This document shows positions 9,331 to 17,456 of a stretch of DNA of 37,883 nucleotides, piece by piece (the stretch's first letter is position 1; every line of letters starts with the position of its first letter). Position numbers and translations under genes: made by a program. Source of the stretch: Acidimicrobiales bacterium. GTDB taxonomy: Bacteria; Actinomycetota; Acidimicrobiia; Acidimicrobiales; Aldehydirespiratoraceae. Below the pieces are notes generated by a model, which saw only the letters and a program-made list of their open reading frames with translations, was not told the DNA's origin and searched no databases. The stretch spans positions 1 to 37,883 of the forward strand of contig JAJCXW010000216.1 of assembly GCA_029263235.1 (NCBI GenBank), written 5' to 3'.

Positions 9331-11303
9331 TGCGGCCACCACGAACGCCAGCCCGACGACGGGCTCGTGGCCTGAAGGTCGCGGGAGTCGCATCGATACT
9401 TCTCGCGCTTGCGACCCTCCTCGGATTCGGTCAAGCCGCCTTCGCCCAGGACCTGCCGCTGACTCCGGTCACCGAAGGTCCTGAGGTGACATTGATGTCG
9501 ATCGACACTGTCGGAGACCCGATTGTCGTTCTCAGAAAGGCAACGCGTCCGGCCAATGTCGAGATTCTTATTGCGGTCGAACCGGCCACCGTGTCGAACA
9601 TTGTGGCCGCGTCCGACAGCGAGCACGGAACCCAGACTGTCTTGGTCATCGACAATGGCGCAGCGGCATCCGGCGTGCTCGACAGCCTCATCACCGCAGC
9701 ACGCGACTATGTGAACTCGGCACCCGCGAGGGAGCAGATCTCCATCTGGAGCACTGGCGGCACCGCTCGTCTTCGAGCCGGGATGACCGACGATCGAGGT
9801 CGACTCGACGCGATCGTGTCCAACCTCGTCTCAGCATCTGGAACCAACCACATGTGGGACGCGATTCGCGGCGCCACGATCGAACTCGAAGATACGGCGG
9901 TGGGTTTCACCAACATCATCATCTTCGCCGGTTCGCCCGACACCGAGTCGGCATCGAGCTCCACCGAAGCCAGGGGAGCGGTACTGGCCGCCAAGGCATC
10001 CGCCTTCGTGGTGAGCAGCGACGATCCGGCCATTCCGCTTGACTCGCTGGCTCGACTCACTGCGGTCTCTTCCGCTGGCGGCTTCGCGGCCACCGGAGAT
10101 CTCGATTTGCTCGCCGCCTACGGATCGTCGGTCTCCGAGGTCGTGGCCGGCACCTGGGTCGTTGAATTCCAGGCTGCGAACCTCTTCGAGGAGAATCAGA
10201 TCGACGTCAGCGTCGACGGAACGGTTCTCGCGGCTTCCTACCTTTCCGGATCGGTGGCATCGGGTGCCGCCCTTGCTCCATTCCGACCAGTTGATCCCGG
10301 CGGTCTCTCGTTCCTCAAGGGCGACACCGGCCGTCTGATCGGCCTCGCCATGGGGGCGCTCGCAGCAGGACTGGGCGCCTACGCCCTGGTGATGCTGTTC
10401 CAGAAGGACACGTCGGGATTGTCGTCGACTCTGATGCCATACACCGGCGACGGACCAATGGGGGGCGACGACTCGGACGGTCGGGCCAACTCCTTCACCA
10501 AGAACTTGTTCGTCAGGCGCGCAGTTGAACTCACCGAGGGCCTGGCGGAGCGTCAGGGCATGATGTCGAAGTCGGAGGCTCTGCTCGAACGCGCCGACAT
10601 GCCGCTTCGTGTGGGTGAGGCCCTCTCTGCCTACGCCGCGATTGTCATGGGATCGGCCGTGCTCGGCCTCCTGCTCGGCAAGACCGTGGTCGCCACGCTC
10701 ATCGTCGCCGCACTCGGCATCGTTCTGCCTCCGATGGTCGTGAGGATGAAGGCTGGTCGGAGGCGCAAGAAATTCATGTCGCAGCTTCCCGACACGCTGC
10801 AGTTGCTGTCATCGACCCTCAAGGCCGGCTACTCGTTCATGCAGGGCATCGACGCTGTGTCCCAAGAGATCGAGGACCCGATGGCCAGCGAGCTCCGCCG
10901 AGTAGTGGCTGAAGCCCAGCTGGGTCGACCGGTTGAGGACGCCATGGATGCGTCGGCCGAACGCATGGATTCGAACGACTTCGCTTGGGCCGTCATGGCC
11001 GTCAAAATCCAGCGTGAGGTCGGCGGAAACCTGTCCGAACTCCTGATGACGGTCGCCGAGACCATGAAGGAACGAGAGAGCCTGCGTCGCGACGTGAGCG
11101 CTCTCACTGCCGAAGGAAAGATGAGCGCGATCGTTCTCGGTGCGCTCCCGATCCTGCTCGGCTTCGTGATGTGGGCCATGAACCCCGAGTACATCTCGAT
11201 TCTCTTCACTCACCCGATCGGAAAAATTCTGCTCGTCGTCTCTGTGATCGCCGCTCTCGGCGGATTCGCATGGATGAAAAAGATCATCACAATCGACATC
11301 TGA
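9327..11303 (+). CDS. tadB: TadB-type T2SSF membrane protein with an N-terminal extracytoplasmic VWA-like domain
   Basis: Signal-like N-terminus; VWA-like region (TVLVIDNGAAASGVLDSLITAARDYV…ISIWSTGGTARLRAGMTDD…SASGTNHMWDAIRGATIELED…TNIIIFAGSPD); C-terminal T2SSF part (LPDTLQLLSSTLKAGYSFMQGIDAVSQEIEDPMASELRRVVAEAQLGRPVEDAM). GTGA overlap with cpaF. Confidence 0.88.
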   Translation: MMRPPRTPARRRARGLKVAGVASILLALATLLGFGQAAFAQDLPLTPVTEGPEVTLMSIDTVGDPIVVLRKATRPANVEILIAVEPATVSNIVAASDSEHGTQTVLVIDNGAAASGVLDSLITAARDYVNSAPAREQISIWSTGGTARLRAGMTDDRGRLDAIVSNLVSASGTNHMWDAIRGATIELEDTAVGFTNIIIFAGSPDTESASSSTEARGAVLAAKASAFVVSSDDPAIPLDSLARLTAVSSAGGFAATGDLDLLAAYGSSVSEVVAGTWVVEFQAANLFEENQIDVSVDGTVLAASYLSGSVASGAALAPFRPVDPGGLSFLKGDTGRLIGLAMGALAAGLGAYALVMLFQKDTSGLSSTLMPYTGDGPMGGDDSDGRANSFTKNLFVRRAVELTEGLAERQGMMSKSEALLERADMPLRVGEALSAYAAIVMGSAVLGLLLGKTVVATLIVAALGIVLPPMVVRMKAGRRRKKFMSQLPDTLQLLSSTLKAGYSFMQGIDAVSQEIEDPMASELRRVVAEAQLGRPVEDAMDASAERMDSNDFAWAVMAVKIQREVGGNLSELLMTVAETMKERESLRRDVSALTAEGKMSAIVLGALPILLGFVMWAMNPEYISILFTHPIGKILLVVSVIAALGGFAWMKKIITIDI

Positions 11304-11310
11304 GGCCGAC

Positions 11311-12240
11311 GTGACAAACATCGATCCCCAACTAGCGGTCGCACTCTTCGGAGGAGCAATCGGTCTGGTTCTCTGGACCATCGCCTCTCAGGCGCATGAG
11401 AAGTCCGTGATCAGAGACTCACTGCGTCAGCTCGACGACTACGAAATCGAGAACGTCAGGGACCAAGAGCTTCTCAACCCTCTCGCCGAGCGGGCGTTCC
11501 TTCCGGTTCTCGGCGCGCTGACCAGCGTCGGTCGTCGGTTCACCCCGATTGGATACGTCGAAGGGGTGAAACACAAGTTCGTTCTGTCCGGCCGACCATC
11601 GTCGGAGGCGATAGACCGATTCCTCGCGATACGCGTCGTCACGGTGGTGATGGTGCCGGTGTCGTTGTACTTCTACTACGGGTTGAACCCGCTGGCGTTC
11701 CAGGGAAAGAGCCAAATGGGCGTAGCCGCTCTATCGGTTCTGGTGCTACTGGTCGGGCCTGATGCCAAGCTCAACAGACGTGTGGAGGAACGGCAGAAGC
11801 TGATCCAGCGCGGCCTTCCCGACATCATCGACCTGCTGGTGATAAGCGTCGAGGCCGGTCTCGGCTTCGAGCAGGCGCTCGACCGCACCGTCAATTCGGT
11901 GCCGGGCCCGCTCAGCGATGAGTTTCTTCGCATGCTCGGTGAGGTTCGTGCCGGCTCCAGCAGAGCCGATGCCATGAGGGCTCTCGACGCGAGAGTTGAA
12001 GTCGCCGAGATCCGTTCGTTCGTGCTCGCAATACTTCAGGCCGACACGTTCGGCGTGTCGATCGGTCGAGTGCTGCGTTCGCAGGCCGCTGAGATGAGGG
12101 TCAAGCGTCGTCAGCTTGCTCAGGAGCGGGCCCAGAAGGCTCCCGTGAAGATGCTCATTCCGATGGTGTTCTGCATCTTCCCGGCGCTGTTCACGATCGT
12201 GCTCGGTCCGGCTGCGCTCCGGATCATGGAAAACTTCTGA
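11311..12240 (+). CDS. tadC: TadC-type T2SSF membrane protein
   Basis: RGLPDIIDLLVISVEAGLGFEQALDRTVNSVPGPLSDEFLRMLGEVRAGSSRADAMRALDARVEVAEIRSFVLAILQADTFGVSIGRVL; typical TadC spacing after TadB. Confidence 0.93.
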   Translation: MTNIDPQLAVALFGGAIGLVLWTIASQAHEKSVIRDSLRQLDDYEIENVRDQELLNPLAERAFLPVLGALTSVGRRFTPIGYVEGVKHKFVLSGRPSSEAIDRFLAIRVVTVVMVPVSLYFYYGLNPLAFQGKSQMGVAALSVLVLLVGPDAKLNRRVEERQKLIQRGLPDIIDLLVISVEAGLGFEQALDRTVNSVPGPLSDEFLRMLGEVRAGSSRADAMRALDARVEVAEIRSFVLAILQADTFGVSIGRVLRSQAAEMRVKRRQLAQERAQKAPVKMLIPMVFCIFPALFTIVLGPAALRIMENF

Positions 12241-12246
12241 GCGACG

Positions 12247-13704
12247 GTGGCCATCACCCTCGCTCCCGTGGGGCCCGACAGCGAATCAGCGCCGCGCGCT
12301 GACAGACCGCCCACCTCCGGGTTCAGCCTCGGCGGTGTCATCGGTCTCGTCATGGCCATGGTGGGGGTGCTGATTGGTTCTCAGGCGCTCTCGGACAACA
12401 GCTTCTTGACTCACCTGGCGACCGGTCGTCAGATGATCTCCGAGGGATTCGTCCAGAACGACGTCTTCACATGGACATCGCAGGGCCGTGACCTGGTCGT
12501 TCAGAGTTGGTTGGCTTCGTTGCTCTACGGAACGATCGACAGCGTGGTGGGGCTGGCAGGCATTCGTCTGCTCATGGCCGCGACCGCCGGAACTCTGGCC
12601 TGGATTTCATGGCGACTCAGTGCTCGATCCGAATCGGTGATCACGCGAGTGGCGATCATGGTGCCGGTCTTGATGGTCGGCGGCGTCATGTGGACCGAAC
12701 GTCCGTTGTTGATTGCTCTTGTATTGTTCGGCGTCACCATTCTCGTCGCCGACGGCAGTGGTCGGCCACGAGTCCTGACTCTGGTAGGAGTGGTCTGGAT
12801 CGGCGTTCACGGCAGCTGGCCGCTCGGCGTGGTTCTCCTCGTGGCGAGGTGGATCGGTGGACGGATCGACCGCACCGACACGACCCGCGAGTCCGAGGCC
12901 CTCAAGTGGCTCTCGCTCGGGTTCCTGCTGGGCGGGGTGCTGAATCCCCACGGCCCGGCGCTTTTGTTCTTCCCGGTTCGGCTCCTCGGGCGGCGGGAGA
13001 CGCTGAGCCATGTAGCCGAGTGGAGATCGCCGTCGTTCGACGCCCTCTATGCCCAGGCATTTCTGGTCTTGCTGCTCCTCGTCGTAGTGGCGGTGGCGCG
13101 GCGATCATCGTGGCGAACTCTCGTGCCGTTGCTGATATTCGTGGCGGCCGCCCTCATGAGCCGTCGCAATATCCCGGTGGCCACCCTCGTGATGATTCCG
13201 GTAGCGGCGGCCGGACTGCCTGCTCTGGGCCGACTGAACGCAGCTGAGACCTCCAACACGATCCGCCTCGCCGGTAGGACGTTCCTCGGACTTCTCGCAT
13301 TGTTTCCCCTCCTGTTGATCGGGGCGCCGCACCTCGATCTGGATCGCTATCCGGTCGAGGCCATCAATCTCATGGAAGGCGCTGGTCTGTCTCCGGCCGA
13401 GGTTCGTGTCGTGCATCCGGACTACGTCGGCAACTACCTGGATCTTCGTTTCGGCGACGCCGGGGTGTCCTGGATCGATGACCGCTACGAGCTGCATGAT
13501 CAGTCGCTCATCTCTGACTACCTGGTGCTTCTCGACGGCCTCCAAGGCTGGCAAGAGATCCTCGAGACGACCGAGGGCGATGTACTGCTCTGGCCTACCG
13601 ACGCTCCGATCACGACCCTGGCGGGTGAGGTTGCCGATTGGAATCTGTTCTGGTCCGATGACGACTGGACGGTGTTGTGTCGGCCCGGGCTGGAGAACTG
13701 CTGA
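12247..13704 (+). CDS. Polytopic membrane protein, GT-C-glycosyltransferase-like, unknown function
   Basis: Many TM segments. N-terminal FLTHLATGRQMISEGFVQNDVFTWTSQGRDLVVQSWLASLLYG resembles the first luminal loop of bacterial GT-C-like proteins (HLATGR…D.FT…W…WL). Confidence 0.6.
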   Translation: MAITLAPVGPDSESAPRADRPPTSGFSLGGVIGLVMAMVGVLIGSQALSDNSFLTHLATGRQMISEGFVQNDVFTWTSQGRDLVVQSWLASLLYGTIDSVVGLAGIRLLMAATAGTLAWISWRLSARSESVITRVAIMVPVLMVGGVMWTERPLLIALVLFGVTILVADGSGRPRVLTLVGVVWIGVHGSWPLGVVLLVARWIGGRIDRTDTTRESEALKWLSLGFLLGGVLNPHGPALLFFPVRLLGRRETLSHVAEWRSPSFDALYAQAFLVLLLLVVVAVARRSSWRTLVPLLIFVAAALMSRRNIPVATLVMIPVAAAGLPALGRLNAAETSNTIRLAGRTFLGLLALFPLLLIGAPHLDLDRYPVEAINLMEGAGLSPAEVRVVHPDYVGNYLDLRFGDAGVSWIDDRYELHDQSLISDYLVLLDGLQGWQEILETTEGDVLLWPTDAPITTLAGEVADWNLFWSDDDWTVLCRPGLENC

Positions 13705-13712
13705 GACTCCTC

Positions 13713-15605
13713 ATGTCGGCTGACGAAAGTTCTTCCGAATCGAACTTCGCTGCCGATGGATCAACATCCAAATGGGGGAAGTCCGCCATCGAGACCATGA
13801 GTGAAATCGAGGCAGCTGCAAGGGTGCCCAACGAATTCGAGTCCGCCAAGGACTCCGGCCGCAAGGGTCGGAGCCGTTGGCGCAGGGGCCGCCGCGTGGC
13901 GAGCCTGGCTCGACATGGCGATGGCTACGACAAGCGCGAGCCCGGAATGCCCAGCCGTTCCGACCGCGTTGAGAGCTTCGCTTCGGCGATTCTGGCCATC
14001 CGATGGGGAATGACTGTCGTATCCCTGGCCTTGGCGGCCGACGGCTTCCTCAACTCCGATCTGGAGATCGTCTCGTGGTGCGCCGTCGTCATCAGCTACA
14101 CGGTCATCCGAACCATCAGCCCTCTGAAGTACCGCGGCAACATCTTCTCGCTTCTCCAGGTGTTCGCCGAGATCGCGCTGCATGTCGGTGCGGTGGCTTC
14201 CACCGGGTTCTGGGACTCCCCGTTCGTGTTCTCATTGATCACGGCGATTGTCGTGGCCGGATTCGCTCGGGGGTTCGGATTCGGCCTCAGGATCAGTATC
14301 GGCGCATCTCTTGCGGTGAGCCTGGCCGAGGCCTCGCGACCCGGATATACCGTCCAGGAACTCCGCCTGGCCCTGCAGTGGTCGACTGTCATGCTCCTGG
14401 TGGGAGTGGTTGCCGGCTACGCCCGACGTATCAGTGGCGAAGCAGATCGTCAGCACTCGCTCGCCCTCAATCGTCTTGATCGCCTCTCGGACGCCAACGC
14501 TCTGCTCTTCTCGCTGCATCGGGTGGCACAGACCCTCCCAGCCTCGCTCGACCTGGGCGACGTTCTCGACACGACCGTGAGCCGACTCCGTGGTCTCATC
14601 GATTTCGACTCGGTGGCAATACTCGTGTTCGACGACACCGATGCCAGCTGGCAGGTCGTGCGGCGCGAGGGCGCGACCCTGCCGCCTCGACTCGGACCCA
14701 CCGAGTTGCCGGTGCCTCTGATGCGGGCCATGGCCGACAACAAGATGGTGGAAATCCCCGAACTTGGTCATCCCCAGGGACCTGGTATATCGCCGTCGTC
14801 TTCGTCTGGCATCTACTCTGTGCTCACAGCTCGTGGTGCCGTGATCGGCCTGCTTGCCGTCGAGTCGCGACGTCCGGCTGCCTTCAGCAAGCGCGACGTC
14901 GAATTGCTCAACGGGTTCGTCGAACCGGCAGCTCTGGCGATCGACAATGCCAGATGGTTCGGTCGGCTCCGGACAGTTGGCGCCGACGAAGAACGAACAA
15001 GAATCGCCCGCGATCTTCACGACAACATCGGCCAGTCTTTGGCCTATCTCGCCTTCGAGCTCGACAGGATCGTCAGCCGGGACGAAGAGGGTGAAGAGGT
15101 CGGCACCTCGCTCACACAACTCCGCGGCGATCTCCGTGGTGTCATCGGCGAGGTGCGCGACACGCTCTACGACCTTCGCACCGATGTCTCCGATGGTCTC
15201 GAGATCGGTGAAGTGCTGGAGCAGTTCGCCGGTCGTCTGATGGAACGCAGCGAGCTCGACATCCGCGTATATGCCGATCGAGACGGGCAGCGGCTCCCGC
15301 TGCTGCAGGAACGCGAGTTGTGGCGCATCGCCCAGGAGGCTCTGGTCAACGTCCAGCGTCATTCCGGGGCGAAGGGCGCCGCTGTGAGATGGAGATGCGA
15401 CGGCGAGGCCGCTGCGCTCGAGATCGCCGACGACGGACGAGGCTTCCCTGCCGGCAAGGCCGGCCGCCTCGACTCCTACGGGATCATGGGCATGCGGGAG
15501 CGGGCATCGAGCATCGGCGCGACGCTCGAGATCCACAGTGAGGAAGGCAAGGGCACGGTCGTGCGCTGCTTCCTCCCCGCCATGAGCGACTCGGGTCGCC
15601 GATGA
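13713..15605 (+). CDS. Sensor histidine kinase (N-terminal TM region, GAF, HisKA_3, HATPase_c; NarL-partner type)
   Basis: ERTRIARDLHDNIGQSLAYLAFELDRI (HisKA_3 H box), LWRIAQEALVNVQRHSGAK (N box), LEIADDGRGFPAGKAGRLDSYGIMGMRERASSIGATLEIHSEEGKGTVV. GAF-like DLGDVLDTTVSRLRGLIDFDSVAILVFDD. Likely start ATG 13713. Confidence 0.9.
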   Translation: MSADESSSESNFAADGSTSKWGKSAIETMSEIEAAARVPNEFESAKDSGRKGRSRWRRGRRVASLARHGDGYDKREPGMPSRSDRVESFASAILAIRWGMTVVSLALAADGFLNSDLEIVSWCAVVISYTVIRTISPLKYRGNIFSLLQVFAEIALHVGAVASTGFWDSPFVFSLITAIVVAGFARGFGFGLRISIGASLAVSLAEASRPGYTVQELRLALQWSTVMLLVGVVAGYARRISGEADRQHSLALNRLDRLSDANALLFSLHRVAQTLPASLDLGDVLDTTVSRLRGLIDFDSVAILVFDDTDASWQVVRREGATLPPRLGPTELPVPLMRAMADNKMVEIPELGHPQGPGISPSSSSGIYSVLTARGAVIGLLAVESRRPAAFSKRDVELLNGFVEPAALAIDNARWFGRLRTVGADEERTRIARDLHDNIGQSLAYLAFELDRIVSRDEEGEEVGTSLTQLRGDLRGVIGEVRDTLYDLRTDVSDGLEIGEVLEQFAGRLMERSELDIRVYADRDGQRLPLLQERELWRIAQEALVNVQRHSGAKGAAVRWRCDGEAAALEIADDGRGFPAGKAGRLDSYGIMGMRERASSIGATLEIHSEEGKGTVVRCFLPAMSDSGRR

Positions 15606-15756
15606 ACGCCGGCTGGGGGCCACTGGGAGTGACTGAATTGGCGGAGATTGCTAACAATCGGTGTGGCGGTACCGATGGAGGCTGGGACCGGGAACGGTCA
15701 GAAATCCTGAGGGTGGCCAACCGGGCCGCTCGAACAACTCGAGGTCGCTGATCAGA

Positions 15757-16401
15757 ATGACCATTCGCTTGATGCTCGCAGATGACCACCGCATGCTTCG
15801 TGAGGGGCTCAGCCGGTCGATGTCAGAACATGGGTTCGACGTCGTCGGAGAGGCCCGCGACGGCTTGGAAGCGGTCAATATGGTGGCGAGTCTTCAGCCT
15901 GATGTGATTTTGATGGACGTCTCCATGCCTGAGATGGACGGAGTCGAGGCCTGCCGCCAGGTGCGCGAGTCCGGAAGCGAGACCAAGGTCGTGATGCTCA
16001 CGATGCACGCCGATCAGGAGGTCCTCGCCAACGCCATCAGGGCCGGCGCATGTGGCTACTTGGTTAAGGATTGCTCAACCGAGGAGATCGCCGGAGCGGT
16101 GCGAATGGCCTCCAACGGCGACACGGCGCTTTCGCCTCAGCTGGCAGCGTCGATGCTCGACGAAGTTCGCAAGCTCGAAATGGCTCCTGTCCGCGAGGAA
16201 CGAGTCGTCTCCAAGCGTGAGGAAGAGGTTCTCCAGTCGATCGCCGACGGATGCTCCACAACCGAAGTCGCCGAGCAGATGTTCATCAGCCAGAAGACGG
16301 TGAAGAACCATCTGGCATCGATCTACCAGAAGCTCGACGCCCGAGACCGGACCCAAGCAGTGCTTCAAGCGGTGCGCATGGGGATCGTGAGCCTCGAGTA
16401 A
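15757..16401 (+). CDS. NarL/FixJ-family response regulator
   Basis: IRLMLADDHRMLREGLSRSM, DVILMDVSMPEMDGVEA, LVKDCSTEEIAGAV; LuxR-type HTH KREEEVLQSIADGCSTTEVAEQMFISQKTVKNHLASIYQKLDARDRTQAV. Confidence 0.95.
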   Translation: MTIRLMLADDHRMLREGLSRSMSEHGFDVVGEARDGLEAVNMVASLQPDVILMDVSMPEMDGVEACRQVRESGSETKVVMLTMHADQEVLANAIRAGACGYLVKDCSTEEIAGAVRMASNGDTALSPQLAASMLDEVRKLEMAPVREERVVSKREEEVLQSIADGCSTTEVAEQMFISQKTVKNHLASIYQKLDARDRTQAVLQAVRMGIVSLE

Positions 16402-16519
16402 CAGGGGTCCATCGGCCTGTCGAGTGGGTCCAACGGACCATTCAGCAGGACCGCAACTGTGCCGAATGATCCATTGAGAGTCCTTTGACGGTAGGGACAT
16501 CGGCCCAGGAGACCCGGAC

Positions 16520-16720
16520 ATGACTGAGACCTTGAGATTCGTATCCAGATGGATAGCGGTTCGGGCTGGGTCGAGTCGAGGTGCCAGCCTCGTCGAGTAC
16601 ACCCTGCTGCTCTCGCTGATCGTTCTGGTGGCTTTGGCAGGAATCACGGCGTTCGGCGGCACTCTCAACGGGAGCATCGACGACTCGTCGAACAAGATCA
16701 TCATCGCGGGTGGTGGCTGA
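16520..16720 (+). CDS. flp: Flp-type pilin precursor (66 aa)
   Basis: Prepilin motif and helix RGASLVEYTLLLSLIVLVALAGITAFGGTLNGSIDDSS (predicted cleavage G|ASLVEY). AGGAG 8 nt before ATG. Confidence 0.93.
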   Translation: MTETLRFVSRWIAVRAGSSRGASLVEYTLLLSLIVLVALAGITAFGGTLNGSIDDSSNKIIIAGGG

Positions 16721-16730
16721 CCGCCACCAC
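16710..16730 (+). promoter_or_regulatory. GC-rich hairpin spanning the flp stop codon
   Basis: GTGGTGGC-tgacc-GCCACCAC: 8-bp perfect stem with TGA (16718-16720) in the loop; no U-tract. Confidence 0.65.
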
Positions 16731-16771
16731 GGGTTGTGACGGCGGCCGAGATATCTCCTACGGTCGTCGTT

Positions 16772-17419
16772 GTGATCGAGATCGGGCTCACTGGGGGAAT
16801 CGGTGCCGGAAAGTCGACGGTGGCCAACGGCCTCGTCGACCGAGGCGCGGTTCTGATTGATGCTGATCGTGTGGTGCACGACCTGCAGCAACCGGGAAGC
16901 GCAGTCTTCGAGGCGATGGTCGAGAGATGGGGTGATCGGATCGTCGCCGCCGACGGCTCCCTTGATCGGGCTGCGGTGGCTGCGGTGGCATTCGCCGATG
17001 AGACCGAGTTGAAGGCGCTCAATGATCTGGTTCACCCGGCCGTGGCCGAAGAGATGAAGCGACGCCGCCAAGCCTTGAGCGTCACCGATTCGGTGGTGGT
17101 TCTCGACATCCCGCTGTTGGTGCGAGCCGACGGTGAACCGTTGAAGGAGACCTACTCCAAGCTGGCTGGGATCGTCGTGGTCGATACTGATCCCGAAGTC
17201 GCGGTCGAGAGGCTGATGGCCCACCGAGGGTTCAGTGAGGACGATGCGAGGGCCCGAATCGCTAATCAGGCGTCGAGAGAAGCCCGGCTGGAGGTGGCCG
17301 ACTTCGTGGTCGACAACTCCGGATCGGAGCAGGAGCTCGAGGAACAGATCGACGCCGTGTGGGCCTGGGTCGAGTCGTTGCGTCAGGCGTCCGCTCCCGT
17401 CGAAGGCGGTTCCCTCTAG
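16772..17419 (+). CDS. coaE: Dephospho-CoA kinase
   Basis: IEIGLTGGIGAGKSTVANGLVDRGAVLIDADRVVHDLQQPG, VLDIPLLVRADGE. Start GTG 16772 favoured over 16736 because TACGGT lies 7 nt upstream. Confidence 0.95.
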   Translation: MIEIGLTGGIGAGKSTVANGLVDRGAVLIDADRVVHDLQQPGSAVFEAMVERWGDRIVAADGSLDRAAVAAVAFADETELKALNDLVHPAVAEEMKRRRQALSVTDSVVVLDIPLLVRADGEPLKETYSKLAGIVVVDTDPEVAVERLMAHRGFSEDDARARIANQASREARLEVADFVVDNSGSEQELEEQIDAVWAWVESLRQASAPVEGGSL

Positions 17420-17453
17420 CCGGGAAACATTTGTCCGGACAACGGGTTCCGGG
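17420..17453. promoter_or_regulatory. 34-bp imperfect palindrome with a perfect 12-bp core TTGTCCGGACAA (17431-17442)
   Basis: CCGGGAAACATTTGTCCGGACAACGGGTTCCGGG; 26 of 34 positions agree with its own reverse complement. Fills the gap between the coaE stop and the MFS start. Confidence 0.65.
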
Positions 17454-17456
17454 TGT

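Noticed and set aside
14232-15623. 463-aa minus-strand ORF opposite the histidine kinase
   Set aside because: Antisense to a protein with clear HisKA_3/HATPase motifs; its translation is His/Asp/Gly-rich with no family signature.
16427-16439. GGTCC-aac-GGACC inverted repeat upstream of flp as a response-regulator site
   Set aside because: Only 5-bp arms and no direct-repeat partner; too weak to call.
17235-17456. N-terminal extension of the MFS ORF overlapping coaE
   Set aside because: The extension is in a different frame from coaE and is Arg/Ser-rich; the hydrophobic MFS core begins shortly after GTG 17457.
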